Source: Ancylostoma caninum (Eukaryota > Nematoda > Chromadorea > Rhabditida > Ancylostomatidae). From it: DNA of 64,000 bases. The stretch's first letter is position 1. Each line of letters opens with the position of its first letter. The position numbers were made by a program, and so were the translations under genes. The notes under the pieces were generated by a model, which made no database searches, was not told where the DNA came from, and saw only the letters and a list, made by a program, of their open reading frames with translations. The stretch is taken from positions 1-64,000 of the forward strand of contig JBAJFG010000614.1 of assembly GCA_037903475.1 (NCBI GenBank). Direction: 5' to 3'. Below, one piece after another: positions 10,243 to 22,274 of the stretch.

Positions 10243-11157
10243 AGGCAGTGTCCAGGCAAAATTTTCGAGTATTCGCTTTCTGTGGTTCCTAGGCCAGTTT
10301 GGCTCCCTAATTCCAGATACGAAACTTACTGATCAAAAAACCCTCGGAAAAACCCTTTTCTGAGACCCCTCTTAACTGATTCGGACGAGATGTCCGACGG
10401 CCCTCTCTCTCGTTAGAGAGGGCGCAAAGAAAATTTTCATCGATCGATAGCGCCCGTTAACTGCCTCAGTTTTAGCTTCAATAAGTCAGTTTGTTTTCCT
10501 TCAGGGGTCCGCATCACTGCTATAGCACTTTTTGAGCAGATTTAACAAGAAGAGGTAAATTTCGATTACTGCTGTTGTCGGCAATGTATGTTGGGCAATG
10601 CAGAAGCTGTCTTTTTCACAAAATAAGTTTTTCTTTTTCGCCGTTTCTTGGTATCATGGTAACTAATTGATGTGAAAGTTGAGATTGATGATCAAAATAT
10701 TTCGTTGCCCGATCTACAGTATATGAATAACCCCCTCTTTAATGTGATCGTGGAACGCTCCCCCGAGTTTAGACCCGTAAACAGTAGATCCAGGATCATC
10801 TGAAACGAAGAACTGGAGTGTTGAGCAACAGTAGCTGGATGTTTAGAACACATACGCAAACTTCAGACGCATATGATAGAGATCTCCCAGAAATGAATCA
10901 ATCACAGTAGAGAGACGCTGCCAAGACCGACTTCATATTTTCCAACGATGCCCCACGTTACACAAATTCGCGCAAAATGGCGGACGCCAGGTGGGCGGGC
11001 TGGGCACTGGGGATGGGTTTGGGTACTGGGTCTAAGGCGGATATCTCACTTATTTCTGCGACCTTTTTGCTGAAACTTTGGCAGTTGCCTATGGAGTCGA
11101 CCCGCTACCATAATCTAAGGTGAACTCAAGCTAAGAGGTTTTGCCTGGACACTGCCT
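10243..11157. mobile_element. TTAA-flanked MITE (AGGCAGTGTCCAGG ends)
   Basis: The terminal inverted repeats are AGGCAGTGTCCAGGCAAAA at 10243 and its complement ending at 11157. TTAA flanks both sides (10239-10242 and 11158-11161), the target duplication expected for piggyBac-like elements. At 915 bp it contains no transposase-like frame. Relatives with AGGCAGTGTCTCA or AGGCAGCACCC ends occur at 15.5-18.1 and 27.4 kb. Confidence 0.8.
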
Positions 11158-12516
11158 TTAAACGCGTGCGTCTGAAGTGCGTCAGCGGTGCGACTGGCCC
11201 GACTCACATAGACGCGCTCACGTCCACACAGGTTCGTAGTTTTATACGCCAGGTATGAGTGGATTATCCAAATCCAGTTATTCGTCAAAACGTCCAAACG
11301 TTATCCGCACCACTGTGCGGACTCTTACCAGGATAGTCCACATAAGATGACGGAGTCCGCTTCTACACGTTATGCCACAGGACATTCCTCATCGGTTTGA
11401 TGAGGAGACCTAACTACGGAACATTTCAATTCAAGCCAAGTAGCCGAGGTCCACCCCGTCACGTCATAAACTGAAGGTGTTGTCAAAAAAATGTGAAGAA
11501 ATCTGGTGCGTGTCGCTACTAAGAGACAGCACATCTCTTTCACAGAAATAGCTCGTTCCGAAAAATTTTCTAATGTGCGTGCTGGTGTAGCCTTCATCCG
11601 TGCCACTCTTCTTCAATCTGGCTTATCCTCTTCTTTCTAGCATCGTCGTACCCGCCTCTCCTGTTGTCTCTGAACTTTCGTCCCACTGGTATGGGTGAGC
11701 CCCTAACTGACGGTGGGCCACGGTTACCCCCGGTTATCTCCTGGTTATCTCCCGCTCCCAATTATCCCATCTCTAGCCCACCATTGTTATTACTCCCATC
11801 TCCACGCGGTGGGCCCAGCTTGAATGGAGAATCCACGGTGAACCCTCCGCCTCTTGCCCACTGCTAGCCCACATTTTCTTTTTTCCACGTTTAAACCATA
11901 TTTTGCTCACCATTCGCCCACCGTTATCCAACCTGCCCCTTCCTCCTCGACCCCTGTTTTAACCATCAAACACCCACCATTCGCCCACCACTTGCCCGCC
12001 TTTACCTCATCTAAAGACCAGTACCACTGGAGCGTGTTTGCGGAATGGCTTCGGTATTTAATGAAAACTACACCACTCATTGTTTCCCGGTTCCAATCGA
12101 TTTATTCGGTTACGTTCTCGTGTTTCTCGAGTTTCTCTGGTCTTTTAAAAACACATGGACCACGGAAATCACATCACACGGAAGGGAATGACTACTGACC
12201 ATTTGGGGCAACTCTTGCTTAGCAGTAACGATGAAGAAACGCCAAGGATCATTCTGAATAAAATTTTATATAGGTTTGAAAAATGGAAATTTTCTTATTG
12301 AACTTTGAGTTGAGCTATGTGCTTCTGGAAGATTTGGCTTGATGTAGAGAGTTAATTGTTGTAGTAGTCACAAAGTCGCTATTCATTTCATCACATGATG
12401 TCATTTTTGAGCAGTTATGATAAAATTACTTCTACATACTCTATTCATAATTTCGAACCTGTAATTTTAGTAGCTTTGAGACGTCCTGCTTTCATTTATT
12501 GAAATTCTCAATGTTA
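11158..12516. other. Unassigned region with CCCACC-rich minisatellite-like segment
   Basis: Between about 11690 and 12010 the sequence is rich in diverged CCCACCGTTATCCCA-type motifs. The segment 12000-12045 matches the reverse complement of 33555-33620. No host exon is recognised. Confidence 0.45.
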
Positions 12517-12678
12517 TTAGGTTGGTGCAAAAATAATGAGCGTTTTTCTTTGCCTCATCTTCGATGTAGAAAACATCCGGTTTTTCCTACCATCGGCATG
12601 AGAAGTTGCCCATGCTTCTGTAGCAAATTTCATGGCCTTTCCAAATATCTTACGCATCTCAAAAAAAAATTCACGTTT

Positions 12679-12927
12679 AGGGCAATTTATACTAGCTGCG
12701 TGCGTCAGTCGCGCATCAGTCGCACGCATCCATTTGCAAGGGAGTTTCGATGAAGACCGGTCAACACGGCATGTACGTCCTCAATGAAAAGAACGCGCGG
12801 AAGCCGCAAAGCCGCAAACGCGTGCGTCTGAGTTGCGACTGCGATGCGACTGCTATGCGACTGGGCCCTATTCTTCATCATATAGACGCACGCGCGTCAG
12901 TCGCACGCATCCAGTATAAATTGCCCT
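12679..12927. mobile_element. MITE with AGGGCAATTTATAC ends, inside mariner copy 1
   Basis: The 249-bp element has inverted ends AGGGCAATTTATACTAGCTG and the complement of CCAGTATAAATTGCCCT. It interrupts mariner between CACGTTT and TTTTGGTGAATTTT; mariner copy 2 reads through this point (around 50300). T runs on both sides make the exact duplication ambiguous. It is rich in GCGTGCGTCAGTCGC-type motifs and has no coding capacity. Confidence 0.8.
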
Positions 12928-13279
12928 TTTTTTGGTGAATTTTGAGTTCTGGAACTAAAGGCGCCAAAACAAGTTTTTTGCCAAACTCCCTTCAGCGAGC
13001 TAAAACTCGGCCGCGTCGCAGCATTGACCTATCGGAAAACCACCATAATTTTGCCAAAGGAAGTGCGAGCGAATGTATTCCGCCAAGCTGCTTCCGGGTC
13101 TTTTGGACTTGACGTGCCTTGCTTCGAAACTAAGGAAAGGACTTGCGCGCAGGAGTTCCTGGGGTTGACAGCCCCAACTGATGACAATAACCATAGAGCA
13201 CCACTTTGAAACAACATATTTGGTCTCAGAGAGCCTCGCCGGTGATTGTTGTCAGACCATTCCCTCATTCACTGAGGAT

Positions 13280-13960
13280 GGGAGGATGGAAAAGCTCTAC
13301 GAGCACACACTGAATGAGTACCAGGTTGATTCTCTCGTCTCGTTAAGATGTCTGCTCCGCTCCTTTGCAGTGAAGGAATCCCGACCAAACACTCGGTCGC
13401 TTGGTGACACGCTGTGAAGTATGGAACTTCTCTGACAGAATGAAGTGTGTAATGCATAAAGAATGGAAGAGAAGATGCGAAGAAGCGCCGAAACTCCCAA
13501 AAACCGAAGCAACACCGAATCAAGATCACGGCGATTTTGTGGTGACCTGCTGCAAAAATCGCTCACTACAGCTCATTCAGTCCTTCTCGAAACGTGAGAA
13601 GATGTAAATGGTGTAAATTAGACGTACATAGCACCTTCCAAGCCCACCTTGCACCGAAGATAATCCGCAGGCTGGAGTACCTGGGCTAGGGAGCTCGGAC
13701 TCATACATCATACACGTACATCATAGTCATCAAACCTCTCACGCAAGGACTACCACTTTCCCGAGAACTTGGACGACTTCCTTCCGGAGAACTTTTCCGA
13801 AGACTAAAAGGACACCAAAATTGTCCTTCGAAAGTTCGTCGGTCCTAGAATGCACTGTCAAAATTGTACGGTAATCGAAGAACATTTTCCTTATTGCTAA
13901 AAATCTGCAGATTACAACAGTTCCAAGCGTTTCAAAGAAAGGTTGATAGTGAAAGGTGTT
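13280..13960 (+). pseudogene. Mariner transposase remnant, copy 1
   Basis: Scattered frames give EEAPKLPKTEATPNQ, matching the mariner block around DEAPKHFPKPKLHQKKVMV, and a C-terminal part around 13740-13870 that parallels the DYHLFRSL to NNGVYFID end of mariner transposases. Several frameshifts and stops are present. The enzyme would cut and paste the element at TA sites; this copy cannot. Confidence 0.7.
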
Positions 13961-14015
13961 ATGAGGCTCGGAATCAAAGGCTTGAAAGAGCGCATTATTT
14001 TTGCACCAACCTTAA

Positions 14016-14767
14016 TATTTAATGGTTACGGAAGTGCTCCGAACGCTGAGTAGTCACTCCTTTCCTTGAGAGTGAGCGTGGCTGGCAGCAGAAGCAGCGT
14101 AGCACATGCTTACCCATGGGGCATCATATGCCACGCTCTCTCCATGACAGGACTCAAACACCCGCCCGCCCAGCAAACAAAGAATAATTACTTTCCCAAG
14201 AATGCCTATCTCCGCCAGTTGTCCGTCGTTGCGTAAAGGGTTAGAAGAGCACAATGTGCCACTAGCATTTGGAGGAAGACCTGTTGGGAAAAGTATACAC
14301 ATACAAGTGCCGTAGGGCTCGTCTAGTCTCTACCATAGTGTCTGCCATTATGTGAAACCATCGCCGGTCAGTAGGTGGCAAGAAAGGAAAAATTAAGAGG
14401 TAAAGAAACCTGCGCCCTGCAGCAACTTTTACTGCTCCACTCGCGAGTGCCTTCTCTTAGGTGTTAACATAAGTCCTTGCGCTTTTTTTCAGTTGCAATT
14501 TTATCCACCCCATGGCCGTTTCTCTCTAGCATGCAATTGATCTTCTGAAATCGCTTTCCCTCCTCTACAATCCTATCATCATGTATTTCCACAGAGCTAT
14601 TGGATTACTTAATTCTAGGGCTCAAGAAGAAAAACGCCAATTCAAGGAAAAACACAATTTTCTCCTTGTATTCAGTGGGGACCAGGAAGCATTCCATACT
14701 GTTTGAGCGTGTAAACATTGTAGAATATAAGCGCGGGAGAACATCGTCAGTGGAACTGTTGCCAGTT
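14016..14767. other. Unassigned region after mariner copy 1
   Basis: It holds an arm GGTGTTAACATAAGTCCTTG (14460-14479) of the palindromic family. No host exon is recognised. Confidence 0.4.
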
Positions 14768-15308
14768 TGACGATTTTTGGAAAGGGGGTCTGACTTCAAC
14801 ATGGGGCAAGATGACTAGACCCTCGCGATTGGACTCTTTTAGCAGAGTTACCTAAGTTACTTGGTGTCTCTGAGAAGTATGATGTCCATATAGACCACAG
14901 GATTCCTTCGGAGCAATTCCCTGGTCTTCGTGAAACAGATCTGTTTGGTCGAAGTAAGTAGCGTCGTTGAGAAAAATATGTCTTTCTTGAGCATGGAAAC
15001 TCGCTGATGACCAGTCATTTCAAGTGAAACATCTATTTCATACTTAAAGCAGGTCTGTTGACCAGTGTTGATAGCCTTTCGAGCTTCAACCGATAGCCAA
15101 GATAGGTGGCTGTCGGTTGTGCTACTTTTTATTGAGTCGTTGCTCCACTTCTCAGGGTTAAAACTCAAGCAAACTATAGCTTTAAGAAAACATTTTACAA
15201 CATTCTTATAGAGAAAGTATAGAGCTTTCGAATACTATATGACTTGTAGCTGAAAGATGGCAGGTAGGTGGAGAGAAGGGTGCATCCGAAAAAAGGCGCA
15301 AGGACTTA
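14768..15308 (+). repeat. Unclassified repeat R1, copy 2
   Basis: It aligns with 8467-9120, including the relic frame LAELPKLLGVSEKYDVHIDH, but lacks the 101-bp insert of copy 1. It ends in the palindromic-family arm GCATCCGAAAAAA.GCGCAAG, which is itself interrupted at 15309. Stops occur after about 40 codons. Confidence 0.55.
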
Positions 15309-15486
15309 CAGTCCTTGTCGAAAAGATAGACGGATTGCGCGTGCGGTTTCATATCGTCGCGGTCGCAGAATCGCGGTGGGACCTACTGGACCCTCTCAGT
15401 CAGAGCATGCACTCTCCGCATCCCTCGTTCAGGTCCCGCCGCGTTTGTGCAGTGACGGAATCCGTCTATCTTTTCGACAAGGACTA
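15309..15486. mobile_element. 178-bp TA-flanked MITE inside a palindromic repeat
   Basis: The ends CAGTCCTTGTCGAAAAGATA and the complement of TATCTTTTCGACAAGGACTA form inverted repeats of about 28 bp. TA is duplicated at 15307-15308 and 15487-15488. Removing the element restores AAGGACTTATGTTAACACCT, exactly as in the uninterrupted copy near 9100. This suggests a Tc1/mariner-type MITE. Confidence 0.82.
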
Positions 15487-15562
15487 TATGTTAACACCTA
15501 ATATAAGCCTTCAACGGCTAAACGTGCGTAGGTGGGCGTTTCCAAAACTCCAAATGCATTAA

Positions 15563-15860
15563 AGGCAGTGTATCATCTCATGATGGGTTTCGGGATGTTA
15601 GCAGAATTCGGTTCTACTTGACGCACTGGTCCAGATTTGATGATGGAGCGGACGCGTTATCTTGCTAGGAGGCTAGAAGAAGTGGACAAAATGAACTTCT
15701 CATCAGTGGCTATTGTCGACTGGGCAAGTATTGCCGTGTTGGAAAACCATGCCGCACCATCACTTAGCTTTAGTTTTGGGATGAAGCCTCTCGTCCACTG
15801 GCCGAAAATTTCGCAATTCTCGGTCAAATGAACCCTGAACTTTTGGGGTCTTCGACGTTC
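15563..15860. repeat. 5' part of a TTAA-flanked MITE (AGGCAGTGT family)
   Basis: It starts after TTAA at 15559-15562 with AGGCAGTGTATCA and aligns with the complete element at 27383-27830 through AATTCTCGG.CAAAT. It stops where the next MITE begins, at a TTAA that corresponds to CTTAAAG in the complete copy. The right-hand third is missing. Confidence 0.65.
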
Positions 15861-15864
15861 TTAA

Positions 15865-16611
15865 AGGCAGCACCCACGGAAATTTTCGACTTGAAAAACT
15901 CAGCAAATTCCAAAGGTATCGAAGGTGTTGAACACTTGCATAAAGTCGAAACCTTCCGATAGCACCAAAAACCCTGTTTTTGGAAGCTCACGGTAAGATT
16001 AGGTGTAGGAGGTGTGGTCGAGTTGCATGAGCTATGGGATGGAGATTGACAGCAAAAGATCGATAATGCCTTTTTTCACCAGTTGGATACTTGCGTAATC
16101 AGTTATTCGTTCCAAACTGCAGGCTTTCCGTACCTCATTAGGAAAAACAACCATTGGAAAATATGTAGCATTTAGCTTAACGTCATTTAAAAATCAAAAC
16201 CTCAGGAAATCTTCTAATAGAAGAAAATTCGGCGAAAATCGAAATTTCAAAAGAAAATAGTTTGAACTGTTGCTAAACAGCTTTGATTTCTGTGAAATGC
16301 ATATGAGAAAGCATTCCACCTAGTAGAAGTAGCAAAAGTACAGAAAAAAATCCTCAAAAGGACTCACAAGGAGAGAAAAACAACTGGATTTTACCCGAAC
16401 CACAGCAGAACAGCTGTTTCTGTTACAATTCGAGCAAGAAACAACTAACGGAAAACTCGTCCAAATTGACCGTTGGCACAAGGATGTACCAGTTACTGCG
16501 CTGAACGCAGTGGGTTTTCGTTGTTGTTGTTATAAAGAAACCAATCGGAGTGCGCTAAACTATCAGAGAATGTGGAAATCTGAGGAGCGAAAGTTTCCGT
16601 GGGTGCTGCCT
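15865..16611. mobile_element. TTAA-flanked MITE (AGGCAGCACCC ends)
   Basis: The ends are AGGCAGCACCCACGGAAA at 15865 and the complement of TTTCCGTGGGTGCTGCCT ending at 16611. TTAA lies on both sides (15861-15864 and 16612-16615). The internal sequence has no recognised coding region. It probably jumped into the TTAA of the MITE to its left. Confidence 0.8.
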
Positions 16612-16615
16612 TTAA

Positions 16616-16748
16616 GCGTTATTTATAGTGCATCGAAGTTCGATCCGGTCGGACAACGAATGATACGTATCGATCGTCGGATAGCGATGATCGATACGTA
16701 TCTTCAGTTATCCGAGCGGATCGGACTCCGATGCACTATAAATAACGC
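16616..16748. mobile_element. 133-bp hairpin element flanked by TTTAA
   Basis: The arms GCGTTATTTATAGTGCATCG and the complement of CGATGCACTATAAATAACGC extend with few mismatches through GATCCG..CGGA and GATACGTATCGATC, leaving a small loop near 16680. TTTAA occurs on both sides (16611-16615 and 16749-16753). A partial relative is at 18279-18360. The transcript would fold into a long stem. Confidence 0.75.
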
Positions 16749-16753
16749 TTTAA

Positions 16754-17668
16754 CTCAGACAATTTCAGGGGCAAATCCCGTTCCGAACGAGCGGGGGGCG
16801 AGGGTCGAAACGAGCGTTTGGGTGTTTTCGCCCAAGAAGTAGTCGCGTTCAGGCCGCTGTGGGGCCGCTGAAAACGGGGCTTCCATTCCTATCCGTCCGC
16901 ATACTGTCCGCGTTCAGGCCGCCATGAGTCCGCAGACTACCAGGCGCTACTGCTCCTAACCCAGCGCACAAGGTGGTATTCTCCACAATTACCTGTCAGC
17001 TGGACGCACCGTGACCTCTGGCAGCTTGGTCACTGCCTGGGCACAGTCTCGCACGAAGGAGCTCCGGGTGTTCGAAGCTATTGTGGATCCAAAGTGATCC
17101 ACCGGAGTAAAAAAGCAACACAAATATGCAAATTCTTATCAGAAATACGAAAAGATGGCTGTTTGCAAGGCATGTCCATGGTTTCGTAGTGCTCGCCTTC
17201 TTCTATTACTGAGAGGATTCGAACCAACCTGACCATTCTTTATGAACGACTGGGAGTCCGCTGCTTTATCCACTAGGCCATCCATGCTGCTGATCTCTTC
17301 CATACCGATGTTGCCTTCATCCTTTATCACGTGCGTACTATAACCAACCAATCATTCCGACCGGGCCATTCCCTTATTGAGCCGGAATATGTTGTTGTTC
17401 AGACCGCTTTTTGGAGATATTTGCCGGCGGTCAGTGGCCGCAGAAAGCGGGCAGATGCCCGACACTTTTCACATAGCGGGCCGAACCCCGACGGTGGTGC
17501 TTTAGCCCGAATAACTCTGCGTTCAGCCCGCAATTCGCCCGACAGCGCGTTTGGCCCGCAAAATGCGCGGTTTCCGCCCGCTGTTTGTCCGCTATAGGTC
17601 CTCGTTCAGACGTTTCGTCGGGGATTTGCCGGCGGTTGGAACGGGATTTGCCCCCGAAATTGTCTGAG
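16754..17668. mobile_element. Inverted-repeat element CTCAGACAATTTC, copy I
   Basis: The ends CTCAGACAATTTCAGGGGCA and the complement of TGCCCCCGAAATTGTCTGAG enclose 915 bp. The same element occurs in the opposite orientation at 32527-33409. The interior is rich in GCGGCCTGAACGC-like motifs and contains a tRNA-like core at 17211-17283 (- strand). No coding frame is recognised and no clear target duplication is seen. Confidence 0.75.
17211..17283 (-). other. tRNA-like core in inverted-repeat element, copy I
   Basis: On the - strand GGATGGCCTAGTGGATAAAG resembles box A, and about 40 nt later GGTTGGTTCGAATCCTCTC resembles box B. The same core lies at 32913-32992 in copy II. It may be a captured tRNA gene or an internal pol III promoter. 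Confidence 0.5.
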
Positions 17669-17679
17669 AAGAAACCTAA

Positions 17680-18117
17680 AGGCAGTGTCTCAGCTAAGGG
17701 ACCGCGTTTTCCGAAATTTTTGGCGGACGGTGGACGAGAGGCTTCACTCCCCAGCTAAAGCTTGGTGAGGATGGTTTTCCAGCACGTCAGTACTTGTTCA
17801 GACGACAATATTTACTGCTGAGAAGTTCATTTTTTGCAATCTTCTCTTCTCAGCTCCCTTACTCCAGCTTCCTAGTAAGATAACTCGTCAGCTCCATATC
17901 AAAATTGACTTCAAAGTAGGGGTTTTTGACGTTTCTTTTTCAGATTTCAAACACATCGTTGGAATCAGCGCGTCGAGTAGGACTGGATTCTGCTAATATC
18001 TCGGTACCCATCACGAGGTGGTACACTGCCTTCAAAGTACATCTTTGTGCTCAGCGCCTCGCAAATGTTCGACTGACTAGGAACCTCTAACGCAGTCCCT
18101 AAGCTGAGACACTGCCT
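17680..18117. mobile_element. MITE with AGGCAGTGTCTCAGCT ends
   Basis: Inverted ends AGGCAGTGTCTCAGCTAAGG and the complement of CCTAAGCTGAGACACTGCCT enclose 438 bp. The flanks CTAA and TCAA look like decayed TTAA. The interior resembles the MITE at 27383-27830 and carries no gene. Confidence 0.75.
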
Positions 18118-19391
<1,274 letters not shown>

Positions 19392-19392
<1 letters not shown>

Positions 19393-19493
19393 CATTCAAT
19401 AACTACCCTGAGTTGGGAGAAGGCTGTCTTTCTCAATAAGCTATCCTATCAGTCAGCGACAGTCTTCTCCCAAATCAGGGTAGTTATTGAATG
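19392..19493. repeat. Inverted repeat/hairpin, 36-bp arms
   Basis: CATTCAATAACTACCCTGAG followed by TTGGGAGAAGGCTGTC pairs with the complementary arm ending TAGTTATTGAATG. The loop is about 30 nt. It may be a small MITE; its target duplication is unclear. Confidence 0.7.
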
Positions 19494-20209
19494 AAATTGC
19501 GTGAGGTGGAACTACCTCCGTTGCATGGCCGGGAAACAGCAAGAGATAGGGATGAGCTCAGCAGAACAGCCAACAGAAAGGTGTTAGATATGCACAGCTG
19601 CATGAGGATGCGCTCGTAGTCAAGTCGTCTCCAGATGAGACAGCAGTGGTACGATAAGTGCGCCTGAGTCGGGGTGTGGTGAAGATCCTGAGAAAAGAGG
19701 TCGCCAAGGTGCATCAGCGTGTTGGATGCGTTGGCGCTGGGTAGTATGGAGAACGTTACAGGAATGTTAACACTTTTTCGCGACGCGATGGCGTCGCGAC
19801 GACGGCCACATCACGCGCGACATGATGAACGTCGCCAATTTACGTACACACCAGGGATGAGCTGATTGTCCGTATCCGGTTATCCGTTTTACCGTTATGG
19901 GTAGGTTTTGGCCTACCCGTTATCCGCACCGTTATCCGGGCTTTTGGCGCCGGATAACGGTGCGCATAAGGCCGAAAATAGTAGCGCCATTTTGCATGTT
20001 CTCAAAGGAGGACAACCTCAATTCGAAGAAGTATCGCTCGATCTAACCCGTTTTACGTCACCAATAGTTTATAGTCTTGTACCAAGGTAAGAGAAGGCAC
20101 ATAAAACATAAAATAGACTTGTACCTGCCCAAAAAGAGATGCTCTTGTTCATGTTTTTTGGTTCGCCCAATAAAATCAGGCAGGAACCTCGGAACCATCA
20201 CTTGTGAAA

Positions 20210-21826
20210 TCCTCTTATATAAATCATGGTTGAATTTTCTTGAGCGCCGATGTATGGGGACTAGCACGTGATCGCATGCGCTCGCCGTGAGACTCAGTTA
20301 TAGACTCTGCCTCGCGAGGATGCGAAGCTGATGGGGCATTCGGCCGAGGTTTCGTCATCGGCGCATAGACGTAGTGGAAGTCGGGTTCATTCGGGATTTC
20401 GCGCCGGGACCAGCAGCTAGCGGTCTCGAGCCCTCCAGGCGAGACAGTGTTTACAACGATTTGCCGATGCGTAGCAGCAATGTACGGAGCAGAGTCGCCC
20501 CACTGCTTTAGCTTTGTTGTTGACTTCACTCAACTTTGGAACAGTGGACGATAACCATTTCGAAAAGAAGTGTGCATACCGTGGTGGATGTATCGAAGGA
20601 TTCACTCGGTGTCCTCACTTAGGATATACTCCTTGCGCACTATGCAGCTTGAGGACCTGTCTATTTTCAAGGGGTACAATCAAATACACAGGATGAAAAA
20701 CGCGTCATCATAAGCTGTTGTGACATTTTCTGAAACCAGTTGTGCAACTTGTGCAGTTGATCAAACTTTCTAAATATTCCCTAACTTTATTCCATCACTT
20801 TCGAGATTTGCAAAGAGTGCGCCTGCAGTGATGATGGACAGATGAGCCGGGGCCCCGTAGTCCAGAAAAACATCATGATAGGTGTCCACCGATTGAGAAA
20901 GAGTCCGCCGTGGCCCAGTAGTGGAAAAACGGCAGGATACGGGTCCATTGATGGAGAAAGGGTCCGCCATGACCAAATAGTGTGAAGACGGCAGGGTGCG
21001 GGTCCATCGATGGAGAAAGGGTCCGCCGTGGACCAGTAGTGGGGAAAACGCCAGGATACCGGTCCACCGATGGAGATTGGGTCTGCAGGAGCCCATTAGC
21101 GGGGAAATGAGAGGCGACGAGTCGACAGATGGGGATTGGGTCTGCTCTGGCCCAATACCGGAGAGAGCGGCAGGATACAGGTCCATGGATGGAGACTGGG
21201 CCCGGAAGGGGCCGATTAGTGGGGAAAGCGCCATGATGAGTCCCACCGATGAATCGGGTCTGCGCTGGCCCAGTAGTGGGAAGAACGTGAGGATAAAGAT
21301 CTACAAATGGAGGATGGGTCTCCTCTGGCTCAACAGTGGGATAAGCGTCAGGATGCGGATGCACTGCTGGAGAATGGGTCCGCCGTGGCCCAATAGTGGG
21401 GAAAACGCCAAGATGCACGTCTGCCGGTGGAGTAGGGGCACGCTACGCGCTCATTCGTGTCTCAGTCGACCATCTCTTCTTCCTCTCTGTTGGCTGTTCA
21501 TAACGGGTCCACAGGCGTATAAGAAATGTGACAAAAATAGTAGGTAGTATCATTGCATCGGAAATTACCTTTACATGTAGATGCGTGGTTAGGAATTCGG
21601 AGGCAAGGCTAGGATGGCGAGAAGACTCGAAACCCGACGTTGGCGAGGTGGCCAGACCCGTAGAGTATACGCAACTCATAAGGAGAATTTCGTACTGTAG
21701 CTCAGCTAAAGATTAGTTTTGTTTTTTTTTTTGCTGATTTTCTAAGCATTTCACACGTGTGAAGCTTTTGCATATACCTCAAGTGGCTGCCCCACCCCAC
21801 TTTCTAGCGTCCCGAAGGGGCGCTAG
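20210..21826 (+). mobile_element. Non-autonomous Helitron-like element, copy B
   Basis: It begins TCCTCTTATATAAA directly after an A and ends with a hairpin, CTAGCGTCCC GAA GGGGCGCTAG, directly before a T. This is the Helitron signature (5' TC, 3' CTRR, insertion between A and T, no target duplication). Internal blocks (GTGATCGCATG, CGCGAGGATGCGAAGCTGA, TTTCGAGATTTGCAAA) are shared with copy D. It carries the 59-bp minisatellite at about 20880-21430. No Rep/helicase gene is present. Confidence 0.78.
20880..21430 (+). repeat. 59-bp minisatellite in Helitron-like copy B
   Basis: About nine imperfect units of GTCCACCGATTGAGAAAGAG, TCCGCCGTGGCCCAGTAGTG and a GAAAAACGGCAGGATACGG-like end. The period counted between the first two units is 59 bp. 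Long open frames on both strands come from the low stop content of the unit. Confidence 0.88.
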
Positions 21827-22274
21827 TTATCAAAACATTGGCTGGTGTTAGAAACTGGCAACGTTGAAATTGGTGAGCTTGCAGCTCACCGATGAGAGGT
21901 GCCTCTTCTTCGCAAGGTTCATATTGACGATTCATCAAACTATACGGTTTCTATCAATTTTTGAATGTATTGAATAAATAGCGTTTAGTGAAGGCGTTCA
22001 TAATAGTCAGTCAGTACTAAAGGTTTATCAGAACTCCACAAAAGTTGAATGAAGTAAGGCTTCAACCCCCTTCGGTCCTCCCTTCCCCAATGTTCATGTC
22101 GTATCACGCGTTTATCATTTATAATATTGTGTTAGATTGTTGCAGAATCGTTGTCGGTTTTTGACAGTCGGCTCTGAATTGTCATACCGCCGCAGATGCC
22201 AAAGTTGTTTAATCGGTTAAGAAGTAATTTGAATCGTCACGTCTTCGTCATGTTCCAGCCAAGGTTTGGTTTAG

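Larger units (their letters stand above)
12517..14015 (+). mobile_element. Mariner element, copy 1 (inactive)
   Basis: Ends are TTAGGTTGGTGCAAAAATAA at 12517 and its near-complement finishing TTGCACCAACCTTAA at 14015, each flanked by TA. Without the MITE at 12679-12927 its length is about 1250 bp, normal for mariner. The relic transposase is on the + strand (about 13280-13960) and is broken by stops and shifts. Copy 2 is at 50147-51417. Confidence 0.88.

Noticed and set aside
9928..14510. Inverted arms GGTGGATAAAAT...GTTAACACC as ends of one 4.6-kb transposon
   Set aside because: No target duplication was found, and the same arms occur singly elsewhere (9100, 15300), so they are separate fragments.
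20770..21418. Long open frames rich in Pro, Gly and Arg as possible secreted proteins
   Set aside because: They coincide with the 59-bp minisatellite and exist on both strands and several frames; the repeat explains them.
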